A DNA stretch of 64,000 nucleotides from Erwinia sp. S63 (GTDB taxonomy: Bacteria; Pseudomonadota; Gammaproteobacteria; Enterobacterales; Enterobacteriaceae). The stretch spans positions 124,001 through 188,000 of the forward strand of contig NZ_JACVUP010000008.1 of assembly GCF_016625195.1 (NCBI RefSeq). Reading direction: 5' to 3'. This document shows, one piece after another, positions 34,615 to 46,700 of this stretch; the first letter of the stretch is position 1, and each line of letters begins with the position of its first letter. The notes under the pieces are model-generated. The model searched no databases. It was given only the letters and a program-made list of their open reading frames with translations, and had not been told where the DNA came from. The translations under genes were made by a program, and so were the position numbers.

Positions 34615-36993
34615 ATGAAAAAACAGATACCTACCCTGCTGGCAACCATGATTGGTGCAGCGCTCTACAGTCAGCAGACGTTCGCCGACGATCTTATGTC
34701 GCAATGTATGCTGGGCGTACCGAGCTACAACCGTCCGCTGGTCAGCGGCGACACCAATTCACTGCCTGTCACCATCAACTCTGACTCGGCCAAAGGTAAC
34801 TACCCGAATGACGCGGTGTTTACGGGCAATGTTGATGTGCAGCAGGGCAACAGCCGCTTGCGTGCCGATGAGATGCAGCTGCATCAGCGCCAGCAGGATG
34901 GACAGACGACGCCGGTGCGTACCGTGGATGCGCTGGGTAATGTGCACTATGACGACAACCAGGTCATCCTGAAAGGTCCGAAAGCGTGGTCCAATCTGAA
35001 CACCAAAGACACCAACGTGTGGAACGGTGATTACCAGATGGTGGGCCGTCAGGGCCGCGGCGTTGCCGATCAGATGAAACTGCGTGGCGACAACCGTTAT
35101 ACCATTCTGGAAAACGGCAGTTTCACCTCTTGCCTGCCCGGCTCTAATAGCTGGAGCGTGGTCGGTTCCGAAGTGATCCAGGACCGTCAGGAAGAAGTGG
35201 CGGAGATTTGGAACGCCCGCTTTAAACTCGGCAATGTGCCGGTGTTTTACAGCCCGTATTTGCAGTTACCGATTGGCGATCGTCGCCGTTCCGGTTTCCT
35301 GATCCCGAATGCGAAGTACGGCAGCAACAACGGCTTCGAATTTATGCTGCCGTATTACTGGAACATCGCGCCGCAGGCCGATGCCACCATTACGCCGCAT
35401 TACATGAGCAAACGTGGTCTGCAACTGCAGAACGAATTCCGCTATCTGACCGTGTTTGGTGCCGGTTTGATGGAGCTGGATTATCTGCCTTCAGATAAGC
35501 AGTACGACAACGATAAAGCGGTACGTAGCATTTCTCAGGATGCCAGCTCCAATCGCTGGCTGTTCTACTGGCAGCATGCCGGTGTCTACGAGCAGCATTG
35601 GCGCTTCAACGCCAACTACACCAAAGTTAGCGACCCGTATTACTTCAACGACCTCGATTCGAAGTATTACAGTTCCACTGATGGTTACGCGACGCAGAAA
35701 TTCAGCTTTGGCTACGCAGATACCAACTGGGATGCGACGCTGTCGACCAAAGACTTCCAGGTATTCGGCACCACAGACTCCACCAACGTCTACCGTGCCA
35801 TGCCGCAGCTCGACCTGAACGCCTATCAAAACGACATTGGTCCGTTTGATGGTCGTATCTACGCGCAGGTGGTGAAATTCACCAACGTGAACAGCAAAAT
35901 GCCTGAAGCAACGCGTCTTCACGTTGAGCCAACGTTAAACTTGCCGCTGTCGAATGGCTGGGCCAGCCTCGATACTGAAGCGAAGTTCCTGGCGACGCAC
36001 TACCAGCAGGACAATATTGATCGTTATAACAACAACCAAATCTCAGGCGTCGACAGCACCGGTAACCGGTTAGACAGCTCGGTTAACCGTACCCTGCCAC
36101 AATTCAAAGTGGATGGCCGTCTGGTGTTTGACCGCGATATGGATTGGGAACCTGGCTATACGCAAACGCTGGAGCCGCGCGTGCAGTACCTGTACGTTCC
36201 GTATCGCAACCAGAGCAATATCTATCCGTACGACTCCACTCTGCTGCAAACCGACTATACCGGTCTGTTCCGCGATCGTACCTATAGCGGCCTGGATCGT
36301 ATCGCGTCGGCTAACGAAGTCTCAACCGGTGTGACCACGCGAATTTATGATAACGATCTGGTTGAACGTTTTAACGTTTCTGTAGGTCAAATCTACTCGT
36401 TTACCCCGTCTCGTACCGGCGTAAACCAGACGAGTGAAGAAGATGACACCGGCAGTTTGATTTGGGCGGGTGACACCTACTGGAAAATCAGCGATCGCTG
36501 GGGCGCACGTGGCGGTCTGCAGTATGACACCCGTCTCGATAACGTTGCACAAGGCAACGCCATCCTGGAATACCGTCAGGATGCCGATCGTATGGTGCAG
36601 TTGAGCTATCGCTACAGCAGCCCGGAATACGTGGCGCAGGCGTTGAACAACTCCAGCTTGCTGACGAACCCGATCTACAAAAACGGGATTTCACAAGTTG
36701 GCGCAACCGCGAGTTGGCCAATCGCCGATGCCTGGTCACTGGTGGGTGGATATTACTACGATACCCGCAACAGTCGTCCTGCTGAGCAGTTAGTTGGCCT
36801 GCAGTACAGCTCGTGCTGCTACGCCATTCGTCTGGGTTACGAGCGCAAGATCAACGGTTGGGAAAACAACGACAGTAAGTACGACAACCAAATCTCATTC
36901 AACATTGAGCTACGTGGTCTGAGTTCTAACTATGGCTTAGGCACCAATGAAATGCTGCGTCAGGGCATCATCCCTTACCAGCGCGCTTTCTGA
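34615..36993 (+). CDS. lptD: LptD, LPS-assembly outer-membrane protein
   Basis: Outer-membrane beta-barrel that, with the lipoprotein LptE, inserts lipopolysaccharide into the outer leaflet. 792 residues: a signal peptide of 24 residues, an N-terminal periplasmic beta-jellyroll ([28 protein letters not shown]), and a large barrel. The four conserved cysteines that form the inter-domain disulphides are present: Cys31 (SQCMLG), one in FTSCLPGS near 174, and the adjacent pair in YSSCCYAIR. First gene of lptD-surA-pdxA-rsmA-apaG-apaH. Confidence 0.97.
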   Translation: MKKQIPTLLATMIGAALYSQQTFADDLMSQCMLGVPSYNRPLVSGDTNSLPVTINSDSAKGNYPNDAVFTGNVDVQQGNSRLRADEMQLHQRQQDGQTTPVRTVDALGNVHYDDNQVILKGPKAWSNLNTKDTNVWNGDYQMVGRQGRGVADQMKLRGDNRYTILENGSFTSCLPGSNSWSVVGSEVIQDRQEEVAEIWNARFKLGNVPVFYSPYLQLPIGDRRRSGFLIPNAKYGSNNGFEFMLPYYWNIAPQADATITPHYMSKRGLQLQNEFRYLTVFGAGLMELDYLPSDKQYDNDKAVRSISQDASSNRWLFYWQHAGVYEQHWRFNANYTKVSDPYYFNDLDSKYYSSTDGYATQKFSFGYADTNWDATLSTKDFQVFGTTDSTNVYRAMPQLDLNAYQNDIGPFDGRIYAQVVKFTNVNSKMPEATRLHVEPTLNLPLSNGWASLDTEAKFLATHYQQDNIDRYNNNQISGVDSTGNRLDSSVNRTLPQFKVDGRLVFDRDMDWEPGYTQTLEPRVQYLYVPYRNQSNIYPYDSTLLQTDYTGLFRDRTYSGLDRIASANEVSTGVTTRIYDNDLVERFNVSVGQIYSFTPSRTGVNQTSEEDDTGSLIWAGDTYWKISDRWGARGGLQYDTRLDNVAQGNAILEYRQDADRMVQLSYRYSSPEYVAQALNNSSLLTNPIYKNGISQVGATASWPIADAWSLVGGYYYDTRNSRPAEQLVGLQYSSCCYAIRLGYERKINGWENNDSKYDNQISFNIELRGLSSNYGLGTNEMLRQGIIPYQRAF

Positions 36994-37047
36994 TGTTGTG
37001 ATGTTTGACAGGCTATCCCGCAGTGCGGAAACAACAATGGATAAAGT

Positions 37048-38343
37048 ATGAAGAACTGGAGAATGCTGATTCTTGGTGTAGCGATTACCGCTAACACTGC
37101 GTTCGCAGCCCCACAAGAGGTTGATAAAGTTGCTGCCGTCGTGAATAACGGCGTGGTACTGGAAAGTGACGTTGATAACATGATGCGCACCGTGAAATCA
37201 CAGGCGCAGCAAGCTCATCAACAGTTACCTGATGACAAAACCTTGCGTCATCAGATCCTTGAGCGTCAGGTCATGGATGCCATCATTCTTCAGATGGGCG
37301 AGAAAGCCGGCCTGCAGGTCAGCGATCAGCAGTTGGATCAGGCAATCCAGAATATTGCCGCACAAAATAAGATGAGCATGGATCAGTTGCGTAGCCGCCT
37401 GGCCTATGACGGAATGAACTACAACGCCTACCGTGCGCAGATTCGTCAGGAAATGCTGATCTCTGAAGTGCGTAATAATGAAGTGCGCCGCCGTGTCACC
37501 ATCCTGCCTCAGGAAGTCGATACGCTGGCAACGCAGATTGGTTCACAGAATACTCAGGGCACTGAACTGAACGTGAGCCAGATCTTGCTGCCACTGTCAG
37601 AAAACCCCACGCAACAGCAGGTTGACGATCAGGAAGCGCTGGCGCGTCAATTGGTCGGTCAACTGAAAAGCGGTGCTGATTTCGGCAAAATGGCAGTGAC
37701 CTACTCTGCCGATCCGCAGGCGCTGAAAGGCGGCAACATGGGTTGGGCGAAAATTGAAGAGTTGCCGACCCTGTTCTCGCAAGCGTTAAGCACCGCGAAG
37801 AAGGGCGACATCGTCGGCCCAATCCGCTCTGGCGTTGGCTTCCATATTCTGAAAGTGAACGATCTGCGCGGTGAGAGTAAAAACATCTCTGTCACCGAAG
37901 TGCATGCACGCCACATTCTGCTGAAGCCTTCTCCGATCCTCACTGATGCGCAGGCACAAGCGAAGATCGAGCAGATTGCAGCTGACATCAAGAGTGGCAA
38001 AACCACTTTTGCTGCGGCGGCAAAACAGTTCTCTGACGATCCGGGTTCAGCTAACCAGGGTGGTGATCTGGGTTGGGCAACGCCTGAAATCTATGATCCG
38101 GCCTTCCGTGATGCACTGCTGAAGCTGCAAAAAGGTCAGGTCAGCGAGCCGGTACACTCCTCCTTCGGCTGGCATTTGATTCAGCTACTGGACACCCGTC
38201 AGGTTGATAAAACCGATGCGGCGCAGAAAGAGCGTGCTTATCGTCTGCTGTTTAACCGTAAATTTGCCGAAGAAGCACAAACCTGGATGCAGGAACAACG
38301 CGCCAGTGCTTACGTGAAGATTCTGGACAACAATGGTCAGTAA
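37048..38343 (+). CDS. surA: SurA, periplasmic chaperone and peptidyl-prolyl isomerase
   Basis: Main periplasmic chaperone for outer-membrane proteins, including LptD encoded just upstream. 431 residues: signal peptide cleaved near residue 20 ([10 protein letters not shown]), an N-terminal chaperone module, two parvulin domains ([11 protein letters not shown]..., and [15 protein letters not shown]...), and a C-terminal helix. 54 bp after lptD, and its stop overlaps the pdxA start. Confidence 0.97.
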   Translation: MKNWRMLILGVAITANTAFAAPQEVDKVAAVVNNGVVLESDVDNMMRTVKSQAQQAHQQLPDDKTLRHQILERQVMDAIILQMGEKAGLQVSDQQLDQAIQNIAAQNKMSMDQLRSRLAYDGMNYNAYRAQIRQEMLISEVRNNEVRRRVTILPQEVDTLATQIGSQNTQGTELNVSQILLPLSENPTQQQVDDQEALARQLVGQLKSGADFGKMAVTYSADPQALKGGNMGWAKIEELPTLFSQALSTAKKGDIVGPIRSGVGFHILKVNDLRGESKNISVTEVHARHILLKPSPILTDAQAQAKIEQIAADIKSGKTTFAAAAKQFSDDPGSANQGGDLGWATPEIYDPAFRDALLKLQKGQVSEPVHSSFGWHLIQLLDTRQVDKTDAAQKERAYRLLFNRKFAEEAQTWMQEQRASAYVKILDNNGQ

Positions 38344-39325
38344 TTATCGTGTCGTGATCACCCCCGGCGAACCCGCCGGGATTGGTCCGGATCTCACCGT
38401 TCAACTGGCCCAGCTCGACTGGCCAGTTGAACTGGTGGTTTGCGCCGATGGTCATGTGCTGCGTCAGCGCGCCCAGCAATTGGGGCTACCGCTGACGCTG
38501 CGCGATTACCAGCCCGGCGTGGCAGCCCAGCCGCAGTCAGCAGGAACACTCACGCTGCTGCAGGTTGATACCGCACAGCCGGTCACGCCCGGTGAATTAA
38601 CCGTAGCGAATGGCCACTACGTGCTGGAAACGCTGGCGCGTGCCTGTGACGGCTGTCTCAACGGCGAGTTTGCCGCATTGATTACCGGTCCGGTGCACAA
38701 AGGCGTGATCAATGACGCCGGTATTCCGTTCACCGGTCATACCGAATTCTTCGCCGAGCGTGCCGGTGGCGATCGCGTGGTGATGATGCTGGCAACCGAA
38801 GAGTTGCGCGTCGCGCTCGCGACCACGCATTTGCCGTTAAAAGATGTTGCTGATGCGATTACTCGCGACAGCCTGCATGAGGTGATCACGATTCTGCATC
38901 AGGATTTACAGCAGAAGTTCGGTTTACCGCATCCCCATATCTTCGTCTGCGGCCTGAATCCGCACGCGGGCGAAAGCGGCCATATGGGCCGTGAAGAAAT
39001 TGATACTATAATTCCGGCGCTCGACGAACTGCGTCAGCAAGGTATACAGCTTACCGGCCCGTTACCGGCTGATACGCTGTTCCAGCCGAAATACTTACAG
39101 CATGCCGATGCGGTCCTGGCGATGTATCACGATCAGGGCTTACCGGTGCTAAAATTTCAGGGGTTTGGTCGCGCGGTGAATATCACCCTGGGCCTGCCCT
39201 TTATCCGGACTTCTGTCGACCATGGTACCGCGCTGGAATTAGCCGGCCAGGGCAAGGCAGAACCGGGCAGCTTTATCACGGCGCTTAATCTCGCCATCAC
39301 TATGATCAAGAGCAGTAATGAATAA
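38333..39325 (+). CDS. pdxA: PdxA, 4-hydroxythreonine-4-phosphate dehydrogenase
   Basis: NAD-dependent, metal-dependent dehydrogenase of pyridoxal 5'-phosphate synthesis. 330 residues with [13 protein letters not shown], the metal/substrate region [26 protein letters not shown], and [20 protein letters not shown]. It overlaps the end of surA by 11 bp and the start of rsmA by 8 bp. Confidence 0.96.
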   Translation: MVSNYRVVITPGEPAGIGPDLTVQLAQLDWPVELVVCADGHVLRQRAQQLGLPLTLRDYQPGVAAQPQSAGTLTLLQVDTAQPVTPGELTVANGHYVLETLARACDGCLNGEFAALITGPVHKGVINDAGIPFTGHTEFFAERAGGDRVVMMLATEELRVALATTHLPLKDVADAITRDSLHEVITILHQDLQQKFGLPHPHIFVCGLNPHAGESGHMGREEIDTIIPALDELRQQGIQLTGPLPADTLFQPKYLQHADAVLAMYHDQGLPVLKFQGFGRAVNITLGLPFIRTSVDHGTALELAGQGKAEPGSFITALNLAITMIKSSNE

Positions 39326-40142
39326 TCGCGTCCATCAGGGGCATTTTGCCCGTAAACGTTTCGGGCAGAACTTCCTGAACGATCAGTACATTATCGACAG
39401 CATTGTCTCCGCTATTCACCCGCAAAAGGGAGAAGCCGTTGTGGAGATTGGTCCCGGCCTGGGTGCCTTAACTGAACCGGTGGGCGAACGTCTCGATGAA
39501 CTGACCGTTGTTGAGCTGGACCGCGATCTGGCTGCACGTTTGCAGACCCATCCGTTCCTCGGACCTAAGCTGACCATTTACCAGCAAGATGCCATGACCT
39601 TCGATTTCTCGGCGCTGGCGCAAGAGAAAGGTCAGCCACTGCGCGTCTTTGGCAACTTGCCGTACAATATTTCGACCCCGCTGATGTTCCACCTTTTCAG
39701 CTATACTGGTTCGATTAAAGACATGCACTTTATGCTGCAAAAAGAAGTGGTCAACCGTCTGGTTGCCGGGCCAGGCAGCAAAGCCTATGGCCGTCTTAGC
39801 GTGATGGCGCAGTACTATTGCCAGGTGATTCCGGTGCTTGAAGTTCCACCAGAATCCTTTACGCCTGCGCCAAAAGTCGATTCAGCCGTGGTGCGTTTGA
39901 TGCCTTATCCAGAGCCACCCTACCCGGTCAGCGATATTCGTTTGTTGAGCCGTATCACCACAGAAGCCTTTGGTAAACGCCGTAAAACCCTGCGCAACAG
40001 CCTTGCACATATGTTTACCGCGGGTGCGTTGGATGAACTGAACATTGATGCCTCGCTGCGTGCCGAAAATGTCACCGTGGCGCAGTACTGCCAACTGGCG
40101 AACTGGCTGGGCAATCACCAGGCTGAAAACCCGGAGAATTGA
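39318..40142 (+). CDS. rsmA: RsmA (KsgA), 16S rRNA dimethyladenosine transferase
   Basis: SAM-dependent dimethylation of A1518 and A1519 in the 16S rRNA 3' end, a late checkpoint of 30S assembly; loss gives kasugamycin resistance (family knowledge). 274 residues with the SAM motif [12 protein letters not shown], acidic [12 protein letters not shown], and the catalytic motif [17 protein letters not shown]. Overlaps the end of pdxA and is followed by apaG after 4 bp. Confidence 0.97.
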   Translation: MNNRVHQGHFARKRFGQNFLNDQYIIDSIVSAIHPQKGEAVVEIGPGLGALTEPVGERLDELTVVELDRDLAARLQTHPFLGPKLTIYQQDAMTFDFSALAQEKGQPLRVFGNLPYNISTPLMFHLFSYTGSIKDMHFMLQKEVVNRLVAGPGSKAYGRLSVMAQYYCQVIPVLEVPPESFTPAPKVDSAVVRLMPYPEPPYPVSDIRLLSRITTEAFGKRRKTLRNSLAHMFTAGALDELNIDASLRAENVTVAQYCQLANWLGNHQAENPEN

Positions 40143-40146
40143 GTGT

Positions 40147-40524
40147 ATGAGTGAACTGGCCCGCGTCTGTATCCATGTATTGAGTCAATATGTGGAATCA
40201 CAATCCTTGCCCGACGAGGATCGCTACGTGTTTGCCTACACCATCACCATTCGTAATCTGGGACGCAATAACGTTCAGCTACTTAGCCGCTACTGGCTTA
40301 TCACTAATGGCAACGGTCGTGAGACGGAAGTTCAGGGTGAAGGTGTGGTTGGCGAGCAGCCGCATATTGCTGCAGGCGGCGAGTATCAGTACACCAGCGG
40401 TGCGATACTGGAAACACCGATGGGCACCATGCAAGGCCACTATGTGATGGTTGACGATGAAGGTGAAGAGTTTCACGTCGAAATCCCGGTGTTCCGACTC
40501 GCGGTGCAAACCCACATACATTAA
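40147..40524 (+). CDS. apaG: ApaG (Co2+/Mg2+ efflux-associated, DUF525)
   Basis: Small fibronectin-III-like protein of unsettled biochemical role, linked in the literature to Co2+ and Mg2+ homeostasis. The 125 residues from [11 protein letters not shown] match the family over [40 protein letters not shown] and [17 protein letters not shown] 40147 is four bases after the rsmA stop; a longer frame starting inside rsmA is rejected. Confidence 0.95.
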   Translation: MSELARVCIHVLSQYVESQSLPDEDRYVFAYTITIRNLGRNNVQLLSRYWLITNGNGRETEVQGEGVVGEQPHIAAGGEYQYTSGAILETPMGTMQGHYVMVDDEGEEFHVEIPVFRLAVQTHIH

Positions 40525-40531
40525 TCCCCCT

Positions 40532-40552
40532 CCGCCCGGCCAGTCCGGGCGG
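40532..40552 (+). other. Intercistronic GC hairpin between apaG and apaH
   Basis: CCGCCCGG, loop CCAGT, CCGGGCGG, an 8-bp perfect stem. The T run (TTTT) comes only after CGCG, so at best a weak terminator; it could lower apaH expression or stabilise the upstream mRNA. Confidence 0.6.
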
Positions 40553-40575
40553 CGCGTTTTGATCGGACTGACGTA

Positions 40576-41445
40576 ATGAGTACATACCTGATTGGCGATA
40601 TTCACGGCTGTTATGACGAGCTACGTGCGCTACTGGCGCAGGTTGATTTCGATCCGCAGCAAGACGAGCTTTGGTTAACCGGCGACTTAGTGGCGCGTGG
40701 CCCGGGCTCGCTGGATGTATTGCGTTACGTGAAATCGCTGGGGGATTGCGTGCGGCTGGTGCTCGGCAATCACGATCTCCATCTGCTGGCGGTTTATGCG
40801 GGGATCAGCCGTAACAAACCTAAGGATCGTCTGACGCCATTGTTAGAGGCTCAGGACGTGGATGAGCTGATCAACTGGTTACGTCGCCAGCCGCTGCTAC
40901 AAGTGGATGAAGAGAAAAAGCTGTTGATGGCTCACGCGGGTATCACGCCGCAGTGGGATCTCGACACCGCAAAACTCTGTGCACGTGAAGTCGAAGCCGT
41001 ACTGGCCAGCGACACCTATCCGCTGTTCCTGGATGCGATGTACGGCGACATGCCGAACAACTGGACGCCGGAACTGAGCGGTTTGGCGCGTCTGCGCTTC
41101 AGTACCAATGCTCTGACGCGTATGCGCTTCTGCTTCCCCAACGGTCAGTTGGATATGATCTGCAAAGAAGCCCCTAATTCTGCTCCACCGCCGCTGAAAC
41201 CCTGGTTCCTTGTTCCCGGCAAGATCGGCAGTGACTACACGCAGGTGTTTGGTCACTGGGCTTCACTGGAGGGCAAAGGGACGCCTGAACACATTATTGG
41301 CCTGGATACCGGTTGCTGCTGGGGCGGCACGCTGACGCTGCTGCACTGGGAATCGCAACGCTATTATGTGCAGGCCTCCAACCGTGAAAAGGCGATGGCA
41401 GAGAGTGCCGCCAGCGCCCATCCGCCGTTGAGCGACATGCATTAA
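40576..41445 (+). CDS. apaH: ApaH, symmetrical diadenosine tetraphosphatase
   Basis: Metallophosphatase that splits Ap4A into two ADP and also removes Np4 caps from RNA (E. coli knowledge). The 289 residues carry the phosphoesterase motifs [21 protein letters not shown] and [12 protein letters not shown]-terminal tail of several residues extends beyond E. coli. The ribosome site is weak, and a hairpin separates it from apaG. Last gene before a terminator. Confidence 0.96.
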   Translation: MSTYLIGDIHGCYDELRALLAQVDFDPQQDELWLTGDLVARGPGSLDVLRYVKSLGDCVRLVLGNHDLHLLAVYAGISRNKPKDRLTPLLEAQDVDELINWLRRQPLLQVDEEKKLLMAHAGITPQWDLDTAKLCAREVEAVLASDTYPLFLDAMYGDMPNNWTPELSGLARLRFSTNALTRMRFCFPNGQLDMICKEAPNSAPPPLKPWFLVPGKIGSDYTQVFGHWASLEGKGTPEHIIGLDTGCCWGGTLTLLHWESQRYYVQASNREKAMAESAASAHPPLSDMH

Positions 41446-41490
41446 ATAAAACCCGTTAAAATGGTCACTGAGCCACATGCCATAAACAAA

Positions 41491-41515
41491 AAGCCCCGCA
41501 AATTTAGCGGGGCTT
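41491..41515. terminator. Bidirectional terminator between apaH and folA
   Basis: AAGCCCCGC, 7-nt loop, GCGGGGCTT followed by more T on the plus strand and preceded by AAAA on the other side (minus-strand U run). Serves convergent apaH and folA. Confidence 0.9.
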
Positions 41516-41631
41516 TTTTTCGTTCGTCATAAACGATGAGTCTGATATTTCCCGGTTGCCATAAAGGGCGACACTACGACGACATGACACGATTTTCGTA
41601 GGTGACGCACTGATACGCACCGAGACCAGCA

Positions 41632-42111
41632 TCAACGGCGATCTAAAATCTCAAAGCAGTAGCTGTGCGAATTCTGCGCATCGGCGTCATGGAACTCACT
41701 AAAGGTCGACTGCCACTCATCCGGCTCGTAGTCCGGGAATTGGGTATCGCCTTCCACTTCGGCATCAATGTGCGTCAGGTACAAACGATCGGCACGCGCC
41801 AGCATCTGTTCGTAAACACGACCGCCACCAATCACCATCATCTCTTCCACGTCGCCCGCCGCTTTCACCGCTTCGTCCAGTGAAGTGACCCAGGTCACGC
41901 CATCGTGGGTGCCCGGCTGGCTGCTCACCACAATATTTAAACGTCCCGGTAACGGGCGGCCGATAGATTCAAAGGTCAGACGCCCCATAATCACCGGCTT
42001 ATTCAGCGTATTACGTTTGAACCACGCCAAATCAGCAGGAAGGTTCCATGGCATGGCGTTTTCCATACCAATAATGCGATCGGCTGCCAGTGCTGCGATC
42101 AGACTAATCAT
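41632..42111 (-). CDS. folA: FolA, dihydrofolate reductase
   Basis: NADPH-dependent reduction of dihydrofolate to tetrahydrofolate; target of trimethoprim. 159 residues from [22 protein letters not shown] (shown in part by the conserved [11 protein letters not shown]), as in E. coli. Active-site residues Asp27, Leu28 and Trp30 (PADLAWF) and Pro21 are the wild-type forms; [11 protein letters not shown] is the NADPH loop. GRLTFESIG differs from GRHTWESIG of E. coli. A 35-residue upstream extension of the frame is not in the family; the start is ATG 42109-42111. Confidence 0.96.
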   Translation of the reverse strand: MISLIAALAADRIIGMENAMPWNLPADLAWFKRNTLNKPVIMGRLTFESIGRPLPGRLNIVVSSQPGTHDGVTWVTSLDEAVKAAGDVEEMMVIGGGRVYEQMLARADRLYLTHIDAEVEGDTQFPDYEPDEWQSTFSEFHDADAQNSHSYCFEILDRR

Positions 42112-42143
42112 GTTAAAAGACCTACAGGAAAAAAATTGGCGCA

Positions 42144-42172
42144 ATGATACGTAAAGGCGAAAGTTTCGTCGA
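42144..42172 (-). promoter_or_regulatory. Probable folA promoter
   Basis: Minus-strand TCGACG (42167-42172), 17-bp spacer, TATCAT (42144-42149), about 33 bp before the folA ATG. The -35 is weak; no other pair is better placed. Confidence 0.5.
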
Positions 42173-42366
42173 TAGGCCGCCCCCGCTATTTGCGTAAAGC
42201 TCCTATGCGACCGCATTTTTGTTATTGGACAGAGTTTTACACCGACTTTCCCACCATAGTTGGGAATAGACGCCAGATTAGTCCGGCAGGACGCTATAAC
42301 TCAGGGTGAAATGAGGCTTTGACGTGATGGAGTGTAAAGAAAACCGCACTGTTTGCGACAAAGAAA

Positions 42367-42388
42367 AACGGCTCCCGCAGGAGCCGTT
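42367..42388 (-). terminator. Terminator of the porin gene
   Basis: Minus-strand AACGGCTCC, loop TGCG, GGAGCCGTT followed by TTTC, 11 bp past the porin stop. The stem is the same as that of the carB terminator at 43743-43764. Confidence 0.9.
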
Positions 42389-42398
42389 GTCACGTCGA

Positions 42399-43544
42399 TT
42401 AGAAATCGTAGCGCAGACGCACCAGGTTCATGTTACCCAGTGATTTGTCGGTGCTAGAAGTGATCACGTATTCGTAATCAATCTGGAAGCCGTAGTCCAG
42501 TTTAGTGCTGATACCTACGCCATTGTCGATACGCTTGTAGTTACGTCCATTGACGAACTCCAGACGGTCGCCCATGAAGTAAGGCTGGATAGACTTGACC
42601 GCGTACTGATCGATAGCGAATTTGTAGCCAGCGAAGTATTCCACGCCCCACGCATCATCCGCGAAGTAGTTGTTCACGTTCTTCACGGTGGTTGGTGAGA
42701 AGTTCTGGTACCAGCCTGCACCGGCAGACAGCGTCCAGTTATCCGGTTTCCAGCTCAGCGCGGTACCGTAAATGTTCTGGTTGTAATCTTTGTCATCGCC
42801 ATTCGCCGCATTACGCATGGTGGCGCGCGTATAGTTCCACGCGGTACCCCAGGTTAAATCTTTAGTGATGTGGTAATCGATACCCAGTGAACCACCGCTC
42901 TTACGCTTATAGCGCAGGCTGTTGTTCTTCTGCAGCAGCTCATTATCTGCGAACAGATAAGAGGCATAAACATCAACGTCGCCGAAGGTGTTTTTGTACT
43001 TCAGCATCTTACGTGAACGGTATGAACCGTCGTAGTCACCGTTGATACCGTTGCCCGGTGCCTGAGCCAACATGTCGTAGTCCCAGATATCGGTCTTCGC
43101 GCCCACCACATCATAGTAAACGCTGTTCTGCTGACCAAAGGTCAGCTGACCCCAGGTTTTGCTTTTCAGACCGGTGTACAGCTGGCGACGCGTGGTGTTG
43201 TTCTGGCCATCAGCATAGTGATGATCCCAACCCCACCAGGCCGGGAAGTTGACACCCAGCTCGTAGTAGCTGACCCAGCTGATGTCATCAAACAGATAGT
43301 AATCAGCGGAGAAACGGAAACGTGAACCGCCATCGTAGCCGTTACGCTTGTACGATTGGTCACTGACACCCGCCTGATGCTGGAACTGAGGACGGATACT
43401 GCCGCCGACTTTGAAATCAAGACGGCTAAGTGGATCGCCTGCCTGCGGATCCTGCTTTAGCAGGGTAATTTCCGCCTGGCTGGCGAGAGGCGCAGCAACT
43501 AATAACGCAGCCACTGCGCTGAGGGTGAAAGCACGCATTTTCAT
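42399..43544 (-). CDS. Outer-membrane general porin-like protein
   Basis: A 381-residue beta-barrel protein with a signal peptide of about 24 residues (cleavage near SQA-EIT), alternating aromatic strands, and a C-terminal phenylalanine (LVRLRYDF) required for BAM recognition. A constriction-loop-like region (SKTWGQLTFGQQNSVYYDVVG, in part) places it with trimeric Gram-negative porins, but it is not an evident OmpC or OmpF, so I give no symbol. Its substrate is unknown. It occupies the slot between folA and carB that in E. coli holds the kef, fix and cai genes, and has its own terminator. A TTGACA lies upstream but without a clear -10. Confidence 0.82.
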   Translation of the reverse strand: MKMRAFTLSAVAALLVAAPLASQAEITLLKQDPQAGDPLSRLDFKVGGSIRPQFQHQAGVSDQSYKRNGYDGGSRFRFSADYYLFDDISWVSYYELGVNFPAWWGWDHHYADGQNNTTRRQLYTGLKSKTWGQLTFGQQNSVYYDVVGAKTDIWDYDMLAQAPGNGINGDYDGSYRSRKMLKYKNTFGDVDVYASYLFADNELLQKNNSLRYKRKSGGSLGIDYHITKDLTWGTAWNYTRATMRNAANGDDKDYNQNIYGTALSWKPDNWTLSAGAGWYQNFSPTTVKNVNNYFADDAWGVEYFAGYKFAIDQYAVKSIQPYFMGDRLEFVNGRNYKRIDNGVGISTKLDYGFQIDYEYVITSSTDKSLGNMNLVRLRYDF

Positions 43545-43742
43545 TTTTTATATCCCAGTTAAGGTGAGCGCTCTATTAATGAGCGTCCGAGATAGTAAGG
43601 TGCGCTTACCGGGATCGTATTTATAAATTTGTGCGAATAATCCGACATGTAACCAGTACCGCATCAACTGATAAAAACTATGTCAAATCAATAGATTTTT
43701 CACACATAACCTTATTCAACCAGCGATAAACAGGCGAAAAAA

Positions 43743-43764
43743 AACGGCTCCCTGAGGAGCCGTT
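43743..43764 (-). terminator. Terminator of carAB
   Basis: Minus-strand AACGGCTCC, loop TCAG, GGAGCCGTT followed by TTTTTTC, about 20 bp past the carB stop. Confidence 0.92.
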
Positions 43765-43785
43765 ATTGGCCGATCAACTTATTGA

Positions 43786-46700
43786 TTAGCCTTTGATTAG
43801 AGCATGCATTTCCTGCACTGAAATCACTTTCTCAGTAGGATCCGCATTCAGTGACATCGCGGTAGCAAAACCACCGTTCAGCGTGGTGTCATAATGCACC
43901 TTATATTGCAGCGCACTGCGGCGAATCAGTTTGGAATCCTCAATCGCCTGACGACCTGCTGTGGTGTTAACGATATAGGTGTATTCACCATTCTTCAGAC
44001 GGTCCTGAATGTGTGGACGGCCTTCATGCACCTTGTTGACCAGACGTGGATTAATGCCAGCTTCACCCAGTACCACAGCGGTACCGTGCGTCGCATCTAA
44101 TTCGAAGCCTAACTTCTGCAGCTTCGCCGCGAGGTCAACGATACGTTTCTTATCGCCTTCGCGCACTGACAGCAGGGCACGGCCGGTTTTCTTCATGTTG
44201 CTCTGCGCACCCAGCATCGCTTTGGAGAACGCTTCAGCGAAGGTACGACCCACACCCATGACTTCACCAGTAGAGCGCATTTCTGGGCCAAGAATCGGGT
44301 CAACGCCCTGGAACTTGTTGAACGGCAGCACCACTTCTTTCACAGAATAGTAAGGTGGAATCACTTCTTCCGTTACACCCTGCTCGGCCAGCGTTTTACC
44401 TGCCATTACGCGCGCGGCCACTTTCGCCAGCGGTACGCCTGTCGCTTTAGAAACAAACGGCACGGTACGTGCTGCACGTGGGTTCACTTCAATCAGGTAA
44501 ACTTCGTTGTCCTTCACTGCAAACTGCACGTTCATCAGACCACGTACGTTCAGCTCAAAGGCCAGTTTTTCAACCTGCTGGCGCATCACATTCTGAATTT
44601 CAGTGCTCAGCGTGTAAGCCGGCAGTGAACATGCAGAGTCACCGGAGTGCACGCCCGCTTGCTCGATGTGTTCCATGATGCCGCCAATCAGCACGCGCTC
44701 ACCGTCGCAAATCGCATCGACGTCCACTTCGACGGCATCATCCAGGAAGCGATCCAGCAGAACTGGCGCATCGTTGGACACAGAAACCGCGGTCTGGAAG
44801 TAACGCTTCAGGTCGATTTCGTCGTACACAATTTCCATCGCGCGGCCGCCCAGCACATAAGAAGGACGCACCACCAACGGATAGCCGATACCTGCTGCTT
44901 TCTCAACCGCTTGCTCCAGCGTTGCCACCGTGGCGTTAGCTGGCTGCTTCAGGTTGAGGCGATCCACCGCCTGCTGGAAGCGTTCACGATCTTCTGCACG
45001 GTCAATCGCATCCGGGCTGGTACCAATCACGGGCACACCCGCCGCTTCTAACGCACGCGCCAGCTTCAGCGGAGTCTGGCCACCGTACTGCACGATAACG
45101 CCCTTAGGCTTCTCGATGCGCACGATTTCCAGCACGTCTTCCAGCGTGACCGGTTCGAAGTACAGACGGTCAGAGGTATCGTAGTCGGTTGAAACAGTTT
45201 CCGGGTTACAGTTCACCATAATGGTTTCGTAACCGTCTTCGCGCAGCGCCAGTGCCGCATGCACACAGCAGTAATCGAACTCGATACCCTGGCCGATACG
45301 GTTTGGACCGCCACCCAGAATCATGATTTTGTCACGATCCTGGTTTGGATTGGCTTCGCACTCTTCTTCATATGTAGAGTACATGTACGCGGTATCGGTA
45401 GAGAATTCCGCCGCACAGGTATCAACACGCTTATAAACCGGGTGCAGGTTGAACTGCTGACGCAGTTTGCGGATTTCACTTTCCGCCACGCCAGCCAGCG
45501 CCGCCAGACGCACGTCAGCAAAGCCTTTACGCTTCAGCGCGCGCAGGAAATCAGCATTCAGTGAGTTCACACCTTCACGTGCAACCTGCTCTTCCAGACG
45601 CACCAGCTCTTCGATTTGTACCAGGAACCAGCGGTCGATATTGGTCAGATTGAACACGCCATCCACCGACATACCGGCACGGAACGCATCCGCGATGTAC
45701 CAGATTCGGTCAGAACCGGCATCTTTCAACTCACGACGGATGCGGGTCAGCGCTTCAGCATCATCCAGGTCCACTTTCGGGTCGAAGCCGTTAGCCCCAA
45801 CTTCCAGGCCGCGCAGCGCTTTCTGCATTGATTCCTGGAAGGTACGGCCAATCGCCATCACTTCACCGACAGATTTCATCTGCGTGGTCAGACGGTCATT
45901 CGCACCGGCAAACTTCTCGAAGTTGAAGCGAGGAATCTTGGTTACAACGTAGTCGATTGACGGTTCAAACGATGCTGGCGTACGACCGCCAGTGATGTCG
46001 TTCATCAGCTCATCAAGGGTGAAGCCCACCGCCAGTTTTGCCGCGACTTTCGCAATCGGGAAACCGGTGGCTTTCGAAGCCAGCGCTGACGAGCGCGATA
46101 CACGCGGGTTCATCTCGATAACAATCAGACGGCCATCTTTCGGGTTGACTGAGAACTGGACGTTAGAACCGCCGGTTTCCACACCGATTTCACGCAGTAC
46201 CGCCAGCGAGGCGTTACGCATGATTTGGTATTCTTTATCCGTCAGAGTTTGCGCAGGCGCGACGGTGATCGAGTCACCGGTGTGGATACCCATCGCATCG
46301 AAGTTTTCGATTGAGCAGACGATGATGCAGTTGTCGTTTTTATCACGCACCACTTCCATCTCGTACTCTTTCCAGCCAATCAGCGACTCATCAATCAGCA
46401 GCTCATTGGTAGGTGACAGGTCAAGACCACGCTCACAAATCTCTTCGAACTCTTCACGGTTGTAAGCGATACCGCCACCGGTGCCGCCCATGGTAAAGGA
46501 AGGACGAATGATGCACGGGAAGCCAACGTCTTCGGCCACAGCCAGCGCTTCTTCCATGGTATGCGCGATACCTGAACGTGCGGTGCCCAGGCCGATGCTT
46601 TTCATCGCCACGTCGAAACGGCGGCGGTCTTCGGCTTTATCAATGGCGTCTGCGGTCGCACCGATCATGGTAACGCCGAACTCAGCCAGCACACCCTGAC

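Noticed and set aside
42367..43764. Twin terminators considered as inverted repeats of an insertion sequence
   Set aside because: They are intrinsic terminators with U tracts in the same orientation, and the enclosed gene is a porin with no transposase.
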